A stretch of DNA of 64,000 nucleotides from Maribacter_C sp047345145. Its GTDB lineage: Bacteria; Bacteroidota; Bacteroidia; Flavobacteriales; Flavobacteriaceae. Positions 1 to 9,737 of the stretch are shown here, piece after piece. The notes under the pieces were generated by a model. That model searched no databases, was not told the origin of the DNA, and worked only from the letters and a program-made list of their open reading frames with translations. The stretch's first letter is position 1. Every line of letters starts with the position of its first letter. A program made the position numbers and the translations under genes. The stretch is from positions 1 through 64,000 of the forward strand of contig NZ_JBLFER010000007.1 in the NCBI RefSeq assembly GCF_047345145.1, written 5' to 3'.

Positions 1-1402
1 TGCCGATGCGATTGACTTTACTCTTGTTAACGGCACAGTTAGCTTTACAGATGGTGCGCAATCACAAACTATCCTTATCGATGTAACCGAAGATCTAAAC
101 ATTGAAGCAGATGAGAACTTTACTCTAGAACTTTCTAATATCGCTACCGCTAACGGATTCGTAACTGGATTTGCAGATGGGAATGCTACAAACACTGCTA
201 CAGGTACTATTATCAATGACGATAATGCAGCACCTGGTGATGGAGTATCCTTTGACAATGCCACAGTTTCTGTTATTGAAGGAAATCCTGGGGATAATGT
301 TCAACTGTCTTTTGTTGTAAACTATACAGGAAGTATTCCTGCGGGTGAAACTGTTTCAGTTGACTACAATACCATTGTGGGTACTGCCGATGCGATTGAC
401 TTTACACTTGATAACGGTACAGTTAGTTTTACAGATGGTGCGCAGTCGCAAACCATTCTTATCGATGTAACCGAAGATCTAAACATTGAAGCAGATGAGA
501 ACTTTACTCTAGAACTTTCTAATATCGCTACCGCTAACGGATTCGTAACTGGATTTGCAGATGGGAATGCTACAAACACTGCTACAGGTACAATCATTGA
601 TGATGATATGGGTGAAATTATCGTAGAACCTTATATTGAAGAACATACAATAATGTGTAGTGAAACTATCCCAGAAGTACCTACACTTATTTTTACAGGA
701 GGTTGTGGTAACTATACAGTAGATTTTACAGAAGTAGAAGAGTTTACCCAAGGTACTGATGATTACATGATCGTTAGAACTTGGAATGTTACTGACATTT
801 GCGGAAACACGGCTTCTTTTCAACAACTAATCTTTGTAATGCAACCAGAAAGAGTATCAATTACAATTGATATTTGTACCGGAGATCCTGCAATAGATTT
901 ATTAGACTCTTTACCATCTGATTTCGATAGAACCGGTAATTTCATTGTTACCCAAGGTAATGTTAGTCTAAATGGAAACCTTTTTGAACCTATGGGTCTT
1001 GAATTAGGTGAATATCTAATTACTTATGAGTCCATCAATACTTCATGTAAATTTTACGCAGACTACATTATAAATGTAAATGCTGATTGCCTACCATGTG
1101 ATATTAATGATTTAGTGGTGTCGAAAACAATAACCGTTAACGGCGATGGCATTAACGATTATTTCGAAATTTCAGGATTAGAAGATTGTGGTTACACCTA
1201 TCAAGTTATGTTATTCAATCGATGGGGAACCAAGGTTTACGAATCTAATGATTATCAGAATGATTGGGGTGGATACGCGCCTAGCGGATCGATTGGTAGT
1301 TCAGGAATTCTTCCAACTGGGACATATTATTATATGATTACCCTATCGGATCCTGAAATCCAACCTATAAACGGATATATCTATATCGGTTCAAACAAGT
1401 AA
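1..1402 (+). CDS. Calx-beta-like repeat protein with gliding-type T9SS C-terminal domain (5' end missing)
   Basis: The reading frame is open from base 2, so this is the 3' part of a larger gene. It encodes two near-identical 128-residue beta-rich repeats (acidic, with ENFTLELSN and a closing TGTIIDDD), which resemble Calx-beta-type adhesin modules. A cysteine-containing linker follows, and then a gliding-motility-associated C-terminal domain from the VNGDGINDYFEI motif to the end (FNRWGTKVYES, LPTGTYYYMITL). That domain is the type B sorting signal of T9SS cargo, so the protein is probably exported to the cell surface, perhaps as an adhesin. The PorP/SprF gene starts 9 bp downstream, the usual cargo-partner arrangement. 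The GTG at 377 is internal and not a start. Confidence 0.85.
   Translation, partial: ADAIDFTLVNGTVSFTDGAQSQTILIDVTEDLNIEADENFTLELSNIATANGFVTGFADGNATNTATGTIINDDNAAPGDGVSFDNATVSVIEGNPGDNVQLSFVVNYTGSIPAGETVSVDYNTIVGTADAIDFTLDNGTVSFTDGAQSQTILIDVTEDLNIEADENFTLELSNIATANGFVTGFADGNATNTATGTIIDDDMGEIIVEPYIEEHTIMCSETIPEVPTLIFTGGCGNYTVDFTEVEEFTQGTDDYMIVRTWNVTDICGNTASFQQLIFVMQPERVSITIDICTGDPAIDLLDSLPSDFDRTGNFIVTQGNVSLNGNLFEPMGLELGEYLITYESINTSCKFYADYIINVNADCLPCDINDLVVSKTITVNGDGINDYFEISGLEDCGYTYQVMLFNRWGTKVYESNDYQNDWGGYAPSGSIGSSGILPTGTYYYMITLSDPEIQPINGYIYIGSNK
2..610 (+). repeat. Two in-frame 384-bp coding repeats
   Basis: The unit beginning at base 2 recurs at base 386, a period of 384 bp or 128 codons. 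From 74-207 the first copy matches 458-591 base for base, while the flanking parts carry scattered synonymous changes. The array continues off the left edge, so the total copy number is unknown. Confidence 0.9.
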
Positions 1403-1411
1403 GACTCCCAA

Positions 1412-2314
1412 ATGTCAGAAATGAAAAAACTAATATATATACTAGTACTAATTGTGACCACGACGGCAAGTGCCCAGCAATTACCACAGTTTACGCAATA
1501 TGTATATAATACAATGTCTGTAAATCCTGCATATGCAGGTAGTAGGGAAACCTTAAATATTACGGGGCTTCATCGAAATCAATGGGCTGGTATTGAAGGA
1601 AATCCAACTACCAGTACTTTTTCTATTCATTCTCCAGTAAAGTTCAGTAGGATTGGCTTAGGACTTACTTATATTAATGATAATTTAGGAGATGAAAGTA
1701 CCAATTACGTTTATGGAAATGTTTCGTACACAGTTCCCCTGACTAGAACTGTGAATATGTCTTTCGGATTAAATGGCGGTGTCACCAACTATAATTTAAA
1801 CGCAGATTTTAATGACCCCTTTTTCAACGATGGTTTTACCCCATGGAATCCGAATTTCGGGGCAGGAATATATGTTAGTAGCCGCATGTGGTACATTGGG
1901 CTCTCTTCACCTCGCCTATTGAATACAGATTTGAATCGAGGTGAGTTTGCTGCTATAGAACGGAACAGTTATTACACAATCGGAGGAATTGTTTTTGATG
2001 TGGGAAGAGATACCAAATTTAAAACTACCGCAATTGCTAAAATTACCAATGGAGCCCCTGCTACCTATGATATTACTGCAAGTTTTTTATTCTTTGATAA
2101 ATTGTGGCTAGGAGCATCATATCGATTTAATGACGCTGATAGCTTTGGAATACTAGCTGATTATCAAATTTCAAATTCTTTTAGAGCTGGCTACGCCTAT
2201 GACTTACCAACATCAGATATTCAACCTTACACTGGAGGAACACACGAAATTATACTAATCTATGAACTACCAATAAAAAGATTAGGAGGAATCAAATCAC
2301 CCCGCTTCTTCTAA
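1412..2314 (+). CDS. PorP/SprF family outer-membrane protein
   Basis: This 300-residue protein has a signal peptide ending in ASAQ, then the family opening QQLPQFTQYVYN and VNPAYAGSRE, and alternating beta-strand character ending in a C-terminal phenylalanine. PorP/SprF proteins are outer-membrane beta-barrels of the T9SS and gliding apparatus; in Flavobacterium SprF is needed for export or attachment of its neighbour SprB. The gene follows the cargo gene by 9 bp, so it is probably the dedicated partner of that protein. A second ATG at 1421 gives a more typical MKK start and may be the real one. Confidence 0.9.
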   Translation: MSEMKKLIYILVLIVTTTASAQQLPQFTQYVYNTMSVNPAYAGSRETLNITGLHRNQWAGIEGNPTTSTFSIHSPVKFSRIGLGLTYINDNLGDESTNYVYGNVSYTVPLTRTVNMSFGLNGGVTNYNLNADFNDPFFNDGFTPWNPNFGAGIYVSSRMWYIGLSSPRLLNTDLNRGEFAAIERNSYYTIGGIVFDVGRDTKFKTTAIAKITNGAPATYDITASFLFFDKLWLGASYRFNDADSFGILADYQISNSFRAGYAYDLPTSDIQPYTGGTHEIILIYELPIKRLGGIKSPRFF

Positions 2315-2332
2315 AGGAAAAAACAACCAACC

Positions 2333-2369
2333 AAAAAGCCCTTTTCAAAAATTTGAAAAGGGCTTTTAT
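2333..2369. terminator. Bidirectional intrinsic terminator
   Basis: A 13-bp perfect stem (AGCCCTTTTCAAA at 2337-2349, its complement at 2352-2364) is flanked by A-runs and T-runs. It lies between convergent genes (the PorP/SprF gene and clpP) and can serve both strands. Confidence 0.85.
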
Positions 2370-2387
2370 AGTTTTAACAAGCCGATA

Positions 2388-2936
2388 TTACTCTAAAACA
2401 CCGTCTACAATTCCGTATTTAATAGACTCTTCAGCGCCCATCCAATAATCACGGTCAAAATCTTTCATCACCCTTTCATAATCTTGTCCACAGTTCTCAG
2501 CTAAAATTCTAGCACTAAGCTCTTTCGTCTTTATGATTTCCTTAGCCTGAATTTCAATATTTGAAGCTTGTCCTCTAGCACCGCCACTTGGTTGGTGAAT
2601 CATCACTTGAGCATGGGGTTGAATAAATCGCCTTCCTTTTTTTCCTACAGATAAAAGAATAGAACCCATTGATGCTGCTAGACCTGTGCAGATAGTTGAA
2701 ACAGGGCTTTTTAATGATTTTATGGTATCGTACATTGCAAATCCAGAGGTAACATAACCTCCGGGGCTATTAATATACAACTGAATCTCTTTATTATTTT
2801 GCATATCCAAGTACAACAAACGATCTATCACGTGTTTTGCAGTGTCATCATCAACCATACCCCAAAGAAACACTTTACGTTCCTCTAGCATTTTTTCGTC
2901 TATAGCTTCTTGTATTTTTCCTTTTTTCGAACCCAT
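2388..2936 (-). CDS. clpP: ClpP-type serine protease subunit
   Basis: This is a 182-residue ClpP fold protein, the proteolytic chamber subunit that works with a Clp ATPase. The visible triad is Ser89 in GLAASMGS, His114 in MIHQPSGG and Asp163 in DRDYWMGAEE; INSPGG near residue 55 forms the usual oxyanion-side loop. It is shorter than classical ClpP (about 195-210) because the N-terminal propeptide and axial loop region are reduced, so it may be a second ClpP paralogue. It is monocistronic, converging on the PorP/SprF gene. Confidence 0.88.
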   Translation of the reverse strand: MGSKKGKIQEAIDEKMLEERKVFLWGMVDDDTAKHVIDRLLYLDMQNNKEIQLYINSPGGYVTSGFAMYDTIKSLKSPVSTICTGLAASMGSILLSVGKKGRRFIQPHAQVMIHQPSGGARGQASNIEIQAKEIIKTKELSARILAENCGQDYERVMKDFDRDYWMGAEESIKYGIVDGVLE

Positions 2937-3266
2937 TTTTTAATTTCTTGTTGAGCTTCAAAATTAATCAATTATTTATGAAAAAAGCACTCTAAATATT
3001 TCTCAATTATAAGTCCTTTTCATCTTTTAAAACAATGAATAACTAATCTATAAAATATTGATAATCTACATATTAATATAATATTTTTGTTAAAAAATTA
3101 ATGCAATAAAAATTACATAGCTTGTTATTCGAGGTTAAAAAACCGAAAAATAAGACCGTATAACGTCTAAATTTTATCACCACTAAGCTTTAGGTTTTCT
3201 TTATAAGTCAGCAGTCAGTATCTCATCTTTAAAAAGATACTTTCAAATAGTACAAGAACAAACACT
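2937..3266. other. AT-rich divergent intergenic region
   Basis: These 330 bp separate clpP (leftward) from the OmpA-family gene (rightward). The region is very AT-rich, has no plausible ORF, and shows no full TAnnTTTG promoter box. The only structure seen is a small hairpin at 3225-3238 (ATCTTT, AA, AAAGAT) inside the overlapping inverted repeat GTATC/GATAC (3218-3240), about 27 nt before the ATG. Confidence 0.5.
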
Positions 3267-5267
3267 ATGAAAATGCTTATAAAGAGAAGTTTGCTATTCA
3301 CCCTTCTGATTATAGCCCAAAGTGGTTTTGGGCAAGATAATTTACAAGAAAAGGCAGATTACTATTTTAGCCAATTGTTCTATGCAAAGGCTATTCCTGA
3401 ATATGAAAAAATGCTCAGTAGCAGTGATAATACTGATTATGCGAATCAAAGGCTTGCAGAATGTCATTTGAAAATGAGAAACGCTGAAAAAGCAATGCCA
3501 TACTTAAAGGCGGTTGTTCTATCGGCAACACCTCCTCCTCCTGATTTCTACTTTATGTATGGTATGGTTTTGTATAATATAGGTGATAAAACAGGTGCGG
3601 AAAAATGGCTAAAAAAATATGATAAATATGGCAAAAACGATGTCAGAGTAAAAACATTTCTAAACAATGGAACCCTTGCCGAAATAATCTCTAACAAAGG
3701 AGATCTTTATGAGCTAGAAGCTGTTGATTTCAATTCGACTTATAGCGATTTTGGAGCTTTTGTAAAAAGTGACCATTTATATTTCGCATCTTCTCGAACT
3801 GATAACACCAAAGAAGAACTGTATGGGTGGACCGGAGAGCCTTGGCTTGATATTTATATGTTAAAAGAAAATGATCCTTTAGCAGAACCAGAACCAATTC
3901 CTGGTAATATCAATTCTGATTATCACGAAAGTTCTATGGTGTTCTCGTTAAATCATAAAAAAGAAACCGTTCTATATTTTACCGGTAATAAGTACTTCAA
4001 ATTTAAAGGTAAAAACTACTTTAAGAAAAAAAAGAAAAAAGATCTAAATGCTAACCTAAATTTGAAAATTTTCAGCGCCATTAAATCATCAGGAAAATGG
4101 AAAGTAAATCAAGATCTTCCTATCAATAGCGAACATTTTTCTACTGGGCATCCCTTTGTAACCTCTGATGGAAAAAGAATCTACTTCGCCTCTGATAGAC
4201 CTGGTGGGTATGGCGGATCGGATATTTATTATGCACCCATTCACAAAAGAGGAGGAATCGGTCAACCAAAAAATGCTGGTCCTGTTGTAAATACATCTGG
4301 CGACGAAATGTTTCCCTTTGTGGACAAAGAAGGGCGTTTATTTTTTACTTCTGATGGACATGTTGGATACGGCCTATTAGATATATTTTCTACGGTATTA
4401 AACGAGGAAAACAAAATTGTTGGAATTAATAATTTAGGAAATCCCATTAACACACCATCGGATGATTTCGCATACTTTGAACATGAAAAGGGTGGCACTG
4501 GCTACATTAGCTCTAATCGTGAAGGGGGCGTGGGAAGCGATGATATTTATAAGTTTAAATTTACTCCCTCGCTGTCCATTGCAGGAAAGATTACCGATGA
4601 GATAAACAAAAAACCCCTAGACAGTGTTAAAGTTAAAATCTACAATCAAAAAACCAACAGTATAGTAGCGGAACTTTTGACTGATGAAAAAGGGCACTAT
4701 AGAACCTTCTTAACTCGTAACAGTGATTACAAAATCGAAGCCATTAGAAAAACACATTTGATTGCATCAGTGCAAGTCAAAACTCATAAAATCTCTAATA
4801 ATGTTCGAGATATTCCTCAAAATCTTACTTTAGAACCCGTCTTGGATTTGAAGGTGTTAGCCGGTTTAAAAAAGATCAAATTTAATTATGACAAAAGTAA
4901 CATTCGACCAGATGCTGCATATGAATTGGATAAAGTAGTACACTTAATTACTAAAATCTACCCTGAAATGGTAATTAAGATTGAAGCCCACACTACCCCC
5001 CTAGGAAGCCATAGTTACAATGATTTGCTTTCAAACCGCAGAGCAAAAGCCGTTTATGATTATTTGATTGAAAATGGTGTTTCTGAAAACAACATTCTTT
5101 CTTTCGAAGGTTTCGGAAAGAGAAGATCAATTAACGGGTGCGATGGCAATTTAGATTGCACAAATGAAGAACTTGAGCTTAGTCGTAGAATTGAATTTCC
5201 AATTGTTCAAATCAAAGGAAATATTAGCAACCTTAATCTTAGCTCAGCTATTACCAAAAACAAATAA
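3267..5267 (+). CDS. OmpA-family envelope protein with TPR, PD40 and carboxypeptidase-regulatory-like domains
   Basis: This 666-residue protein has a signal peptide (cut near GFGQ), TPR-like helices at about 25-130, WD40-like PD40 blades at about 165-420 (SDRPGGYGGSDIY, FTSDGHVGYGLLDIF, SSNREGGVGSDDIY), a beta-sandwich regulatory-like domain at about 435-510, and an OmpA peptidoglycan-binding domain at about 527-655 with NDLLSNRRAKAVYDYL. This domain order is that of the Bacteroidota OmpA proteins often found beside T9SS cargo and PorP/SprF genes, and of PorE-type proteins that anchor the T9SS to peptidoglycan. A specific T9SS role here is inference from context. A lysine-rich stretch near residue 255 is probably a surface loop. 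Confidence 0.85.
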   Translation: MKMLIKRSLLFTLLIIAQSGFGQDNLQEKADYYFSQLFYAKAIPEYEKMLSSSDNTDYANQRLAECHLKMRNAEKAMPYLKAVVLSATPPPPDFYFMYGMVLYNIGDKTGAEKWLKKYDKYGKNDVRVKTFLNNGTLAEIISNKGDLYELEAVDFNSTYSDFGAFVKSDHLYFASSRTDNTKEELYGWTGEPWLDIYMLKENDPLAEPEPIPGNINSDYHESSMVFSLNHKKETVLYFTGNKYFKFKGKNYFKKKKKKDLNANLNLKIFSAIKSSGKWKVNQDLPINSEHFSTGHPFVTSDGKRIYFASDRPGGYGGSDIYYAPIHKRGGIGQPKNAGPVVNTSGDEMFPFVDKEGRLFFTSDGHVGYGLLDIFSTVLNEENKIVGINNLGNPINTPSDDFAYFEHEKGGTGYISSNREGGVGSDDIYKFKFTPSLSIAGKITDEINKKPLDSVKVKIYNQKTNSIVAELLTDEKGHYRTFLTRNSDYKIEAIRKTHLIASVQVKTHKISNNVRDIPQNLTLEPVLDLKVLAGLKKIKFNYDKSNIRPDAAYELDKVVHLITKIYPEMVIKIEAHTTPLGSHSYNDLLSNRRAKAVYDYLIENGVSENNILSFEGFGKRRSINGCDGNLDCTNEELELSRRIEFPIVQIKGNISNLNLSSAITKNK

Positions 5268-5371
5268 CCCACCCAAAATAGATTGTTGAGAGCAGGCTTG
5301 TCATTTTAATAACAAGGCTGCTTCTTTATAATTATATTTACATTGTTGTTTTATAAATAAAATCGAAAACC

Positions 5372-6028
5372 ATGAAAAAAATTCTACTTCTAGCATCCCT
5401 CATTTTTGTTACCACTTCAAGTTTTATTGTATCAAATGCAATACAGGAAGAAACCATACTTCAAAAAGTGGCTAATGCAAACGGATTCCAAAATTGGAAG
5501 AATGTAGAGGAAATAAAGTTCACTTTCAATGTAGATCGAGACACCACACATTTCGAAAGAGATTGGACATGGAATCCTAAAACCAATGATATAACAGCAA
5601 CATCAGCTGAGGGGACAATCAGTTACAATTGGGCCGATATGGATAGCGTTGCCTATAAGACCAATGGAGGCTTTATCAATGACAAATTCTGGTTACTTGC
5701 GCCTTATCAATTGGTTTGGGATGCCGACAATGTAACGCATAGCCATGTCATAGAAGATGTGGCACCCATGAGCAAAAAAGCCATGCAAAAACTGACCATT
5801 GTTTACGGCAACGAAGGAGGTTATACTCCAGGAGATGCTTATGATTTTTATTTTGGGGATGATCTCATTATTCAGGAATGGGTTTTCCGTAAATCAAATC
5901 AAGCTGAACCTTCAATGATTACCTCTTTTGAAGACTACAAAATGCTAAATGGGCTGAACATTGCCACAATGCATAAGATGGCTGAGGGAAGTTTCAAATT
6001 ATATTTCACCAACCTGGAAGTAAAATAA
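5372..6028 (+). CDS. Secreted hypothetical protein, LolA/DUF6503-like appearance
   Basis: This 218-residue protein begins with a signal peptide (MKKILLLASLIFVTTSSFIV). The mature part opens with ILQKVANANGFQNWKNVEEIKFTF and is rich in W and beta-strands. That opening resembles periplasmic lipoprotein-carrier-like proteins (the LolA fold, including the family I remember as DUF6503), but no catalytic motif is visible. The next gene starts 42 bp later, so the two may be cotranscribed. The function is not known. Confidence 0.6.
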   Translation: MKKILLLASLIFVTTSSFIVSNAIQEETILQKVANANGFQNWKNVEEIKFTFNVDRDTTHFERDWTWNPKTNDITATSAEGTISYNWADMDSVAYKTNGGFINDKFWLLAPYQLVWDADNVTHSHVIEDVAPMSKKAMQKLTIVYGNEGGYTPGDAYDFYFGDDLIIQEWVFRKSNQAEPSMITSFEDYKMLNGLNIATMHKMAEGSFKLYFTNLEVK

Positions 6029-6069
6029 TTGGTACGTTTTTTGTTTCAAAAAGTAAACAAAACCGCCAT

Positions 6070-7233
6070 ATGAAACTAGCACTACTTTTTTTCTCTTTTT
6101 CAGTTACTTTATGTTTTGCTCAAAATCAATTTAAAGGTCTTCTTCTTGATTCACAAACCAAAGAGCCAATCGAGTTTGTGAATGTCTATAATGGAAAGGA
6201 CTATACCATTAGTAACGAAGATGGGCGCTACGAATTCTCTACATCTAGAGACTCTGTTGTTTTTTATTTAATTGGATACGATAAACTGAAAACGACATTT
6301 GAACAACTTCAGGATACTATTTTATTAACTAAGAGTGTTTTCGAATTAAATGAAGTTGTTGTAACCAACGGAAAGACACTTTATCAAAAAGTGAAAGACT
6401 CCATACGCAAAAACTATAAGCTCGAGCCCTACAAAGAAAAATTCTTAATTAGAGCATTGGCCAAAAAAGATAATGAAATATGGAGAATTCAAGATTTACA
6501 AGGCAAGTTGAAACGAAATACTTTGTTCTATTTGAAAAATATGGAGCAAACAAAAAAAGACTACACGATTGAGTTAACAAATATGCGAAAACTAGGTGCT
6601 GTTACTGATGAAAACAATGCATACCTAAAATTCCCATCTTTCCAGCAAATACTTAATGAGTTAGTCACCATGAATATTGAAGAGTCAGAATTTGATATTG
6701 AAGAAAGTTTTTTTGAAAATGGAAGTAAAATAAAACTCACCTTCAAATCAAGACCCGAAGAAAAAGTCAAAAATATATCAGGGTACTATGTTATTGACGC
6801 CAAAACTTATGCAATTCAAACGTATCATTTAAAATCAGTTCCAAAAAACAACCCTTTTAAAAAGAACAAGTTCTTGAAATACCGTACTTCTTTTTATGAC
6901 GTAACTGTCTATTTCAAAAAAAGTATTGAAAAAGATGCATACTTTATTAGTTCGGCCAAATCAATATACAAAGTGGAAACAACAGATGAAGAAAAATCTT
7001 TTAATCTAGTTTACGAACTAACCTCAATTTTGACAACTTCAGATAATTTTGGAGACTTCAAAGTCAAAAAGAACGTAAGCGCAACCAGGGATCTTTTCAA
7101 GTTAAAATATCCATATAATGCTGAATACTGGAATTCGCAAAACCAGTTATTACTAACTGAAGAAATGCAAGAATTCATTCAAAAAATGGGAAAAGAAAAC
7201 AACGAATTCAAGGTAAGAAGCAACATGGATTAA
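6070..7233 (+). CDS. Secreted carboxypeptidase-regulatory-like domain protein
   Basis: This 387-residue protein has a signal peptide (ends CFAQ) and an N-terminal CarboxypepD_reg-like beta-sandwich at about 20-95 (FKGLLLDSQTKEPIEFVNVYN, TISNEDGRYEF) closing with LNEVVVTNGKTLYQKV, the link seen before TonB plugs or DUF5686-type regions. No TonB barrel follows; the remaining 280 residues look beta-rich. The protein is probably periplasmic or outer-membrane associated, with unknown function. Its stop codon overlaps the convergent MFS gene by 4 bp. Confidence 0.75.
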   Translation: MKLALLFFSFSVTLCFAQNQFKGLLLDSQTKEPIEFVNVYNGKDYTISNEDGRYEFSTSRDSVVFYLIGYDKLKTTFEQLQDTILLTKSVFELNEVVVTNGKTLYQKVKDSIRKNYKLEPYKEKFLIRALAKKDNEIWRIQDLQGKLKRNTLFYLKNMEQTKKDYTIELTNMRKLGAVTDENNAYLKFPSFQQILNELVTMNIEESEFDIEESFFENGSKIKLTFKSRPEEKVKNISGYYVIDAKTYAIQTYHLKSVPKNNPFKKNKFLKYRTSFYDVTVYFKKSIEKDAYFISSAKSIYKVETTDEEKSFNLVYELTSILTTSDNFGDFKVKKNVSATRDLFKLKYPYNAEYWNSQNQLLLTEEMQEFIQKMGKENNEFKVRSNMD

Positions 7234-8378
7234 TTTTTTTTGTTCTTCAAAACAAAAGTAGCACCCAGAATAAAGAGCGCACAAATCAATAATACCCAAA
7301 AACAAGTCACTAAAGAAGACCTATCTGCAATTTGACCTAAAATTGGGGGTGCGCAGAGAAATCCTGCGTAGCCTGAACCGGCAATAAAGGCAATTCCTTG
7401 TGAAGATTCAACACCTTTCACATTACCTCCGATTCGGAATACTTCTGGAACCATAACTGAGAAGCCTAATCCGCTGAACGCAAAACCTAAGATTGCCAAA
7501 TTCATTTGTGTTGAAAGTACTAATGCATAACCAACAAGCACAAATAGGGTTCCAAAAGCTACCATTTTAATTGAGCCAATTTTGGCACTTATACCATCTC
7601 CTAAAAACCGCCCTAAAGTCATTGTGATTTGAAAACCTAAGAACCCAGCTCCCCACAAAGCTTCTGGAGCGATACTAATTTCCTTAAGATACAATCCGCT
7701 CCAATCGACTATAGCGCCTTCGCTTCCCATGGCTATAAAAGAAATCAATCCTAATAATAAAAATGGCTTGAATACCTTCAAACTAAGAGGTTCCTTTTCT
7801 ATTGCGGCCGCCACAATATGTTTAAACTTTTGATGAAATATTATATTTACCACCAAAACCAGAGCAACGGCTATTCCCATGTGTAAAACAGGATTATCCA
7901 AGGGGCCAATCAAAAAGCTTCCTAAGCCTGCAAGAACGCCTCCTAAACTAAAAAATCCGTGGGCAGCAGACATAAACTTTATATCATCTTTCTTTTCGAC
8001 CTCAGTGACTAAGGTATTCATAGCGATATCAGTAAAACCATTCGATGCGCCAAAGAGAAATAGGCCTGCCATTAAAGTGTAATAACTCGGTGCAAGTAGA
8101 GGTAATATTGCCGCGGCACAACTACATAAAACACCGTACCAGGTAGCTTTACCTACCCCGACTTTATTAATAATTTTTGAAGAAATTGGGAAGACGGTAA
8201 AGACCCCAAGAGATAAAAAGAATATAGCAATGCCCAGTTGTGACTTGTCAATCTCCAAAGCCTCTTTTACAGTTGGAATATAGATCGCCCAAGTACCAAA
8301 CAAAATATTTAGACTTGCAAAAACCCAAGCCGGTCCAAAATATGTAGGGTTTGAAAGTATAAGTCGAAGTGATTTCAT
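7230..8378 (-). CDS. MFS transporter
   Basis: This 382-residue protein has about 12 hydrophobic segments in two six-helix halves separated by a charged loop near residues 185-205 (HQKFKHIVAAAIEKEP). The first half keeps a degraded MFS loop motif (SKIINKVGVGKA). The overall look is that of the YbjJ/sugar-permease-like MFS group; the substrate cannot be read from sequence. It is preceded by the terminator of the upstream protease gene and is therefore probably transcribed alone. Confidence 0.85.
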   Translation of the reverse strand: MKSLRLILSNPTYFGPAWVFASLNILFGTWAIYIPTVKEALEIDKSQLGIAIFFLSLGVFTVFPISSKIINKVGVGKATWYGVLCSCAAAILPLLAPSYYTLMAGLFLFGASNGFTDIAMNTLVTEVEKKDDIKFMSAAHGFFSLGGVLAGLGSFLIGPLDNPVLHMGIAVALVLVVNIIFHQKFKHIVAAAIEKEPLSLKVFKPFLLLGLISFIAMGSEGAIVDWSGLYLKEISIAPEALWGAGFLGFQITMTLGRFLGDGISAKIGSIKMVAFGTLFVLVGYALVLSTQMNLAILGFAFSGLGFSVMVPEVFRIGGNVKGVESSQGIAFIAGSGYAGFLCAPPILGQIADRSSLVTCFWVLLICALFILGATFVLKNKKN

Positions 8379-8430
8379 TCGAGGCCTAATTTAAGCTGAC
8401 TAAGATACTTGAAAAGATAGGATTTGATCA

Positions 8431-8458
8431 ACAAAAAGACCGCCTAAAAAGACGGTCT
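8431..8458 (-). terminator. Intrinsic terminator of the astacin-type gene
   Basis: Read on the minus strand, an AGACCG/CGGTCT stem (8453-8458 and 8437-8442) with a 10-nt loop is followed by a run of T (8432-8436 region). It lies between the end of the protease gene and the start of the MFS gene. Confidence 0.7.
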
Positions 8459-8512
8459 AATGTGTATCAAAAATGGAAGGGTAAAATTGAGTCTATTAAC
8501 CCCTTGTTTATA

Positions 8513-9568
8513 TTATCCACATTGCTTTATAAAACTCCATCTGGTGAAATCTCTTTCATACAAGTTACCTCTATAGGTCACACGGTCGCCTACAAAATAT
8601 CTTCTTCTGGGTGACCATTCTTCCACTCCACTGCATGCATTGATATCTCCCCCTGTATCACCGCCAACTGGTGGGTATATAGAATTTGTGCCTTGAATGT
8701 CTAACGAAGATATTCTTGCTTGCCTACTAGGTAAAACATTACCATTGAGATCAGTTATGGTCGGCAATCCATTCTTGCTAAAAGTATAGCTACCATACAT
8801 CATGGTAGAATTAATATCAAATTGACTTGTTACTAAAGAAGCTGAATTACTTTTAAAGAATTGATCAACCGCATTGTCTTGAATATTATTAAAATTAATG
8901 CGGACAAAATTATCTCGATCACTTCGGTTTTGCTCATGAATATAACCCAAGGTATGTCCGATTTCATGAATAATAACAACCGCGGTGGCACGAGTTCCCA
9001 AGCGAATAAAGCCCCTTGAACCATTAACACCTAAAGTTGCTACTCCTGAATTACTATTAGATCCGGAAGAGGAAATAGTTACGTAATTCGATTCGTTTGT
9101 TCGTTCTTTAAAGCGAACGTTGGTCTTACTTGTCCATTCGTTAAAAGATTTTTGAAGCTCTGATCTAACAGATGAGCTCAATCCTGAAATACGATAAACA
9201 ATCGTACTATTTGGCCATTTTCGAACACCACCGCCAAGAGCAAGGGCGCTGCGGTCATCTTGAGGCTCTGGATTTTCTTCAAAAGCATCAGCCGTATCTG
9301 ATAATTGGTTTTCAAATAAACGTGTATCACCTCCAGCCAAACTATAAGTACCATCTTCTTCCAATCTGACTTTTACTTCATCTCCTAAAAAATATTTAGT
9401 GATAAATTTTGTTTCTTGATCCACAGCAATTTCTTCAACCGCCGTTTCTGGTTCATTACTAATACTATCCGTTTCACATGCCATAAAAGACATTGCAAAT
9501 ACAAAAGCCATAAGCAATGCGGGTAAAATTCTTTTCGTACGTTTCATTTTTTCATTTTTAGTTTTCAT
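8513..9568 (-). CDS. Astacin-family (M12A) zinc metalloprotease lipoprotein
   Basis: The frame extends to an ATG at 9634, but the ATG at 9568 gives a proper lipoprotein signal (MKTKNEKMKRTK, then a hydrophobic stretch and a cysteine at residue 31 in SFMAC). The protein is then 351 residues. The astacin zinc site HEIGHTLGYIHE lies at about 201-212 and the Met-turn STMMYG at about 254-259, so the active site is complete. A C-terminal segment (WSPRRRYFVGDRVTYRGNLY) resembles a chitin-binding type 5/12 module. It is probably a cell-surface protease; flavastacin of Elizabethkingia is a known relative of this family. Confidence 0.88.
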   Translation of the reverse strand: MKTKNEKMKRTKRILPALLMAFVFAMSFMACETDSISNEPETAVEEIAVDQETKFITKYFLGDEVKVRLEEDGTYSLAGGDTRLFENQLSDTADAFEENPEPQDDRSALALGGGVRKWPNSTIVYRISGLSSSVRSELQKSFNEWTSKTNVRFKERTNESNYVTISSSGSNSNSGVATLGVNGSRGFIRLGTRATAVVIIHEIGHTLGYIHEQNRSDRDNFVRINFNNIQDNAVDQFFKSNSASLVTSQFDINSTMMYGSYTFSKNGLPTITDLNGNVLPSRQARISSLDIQGTNSIYPPVGGDTGGDINACSGVEEWSPRRRYFVGDRVTYRGNLYERDFTRWSFIKQCG

Positions 9569-9737
9569 GTTCATTTTAATTTTGGGGTTAAAACTCATAT
9601 ATATGTACGCAGTGAATTCCCAGAATGTGATCAAAAACAGGGTGTTTTCGATGAACGGTAAGCACTAAAATTGTATTGAACTGATAATGATGGAGTTATA
9701 ACCATCGAAAAATGCAAAAATGAGAACTATAGAACTT

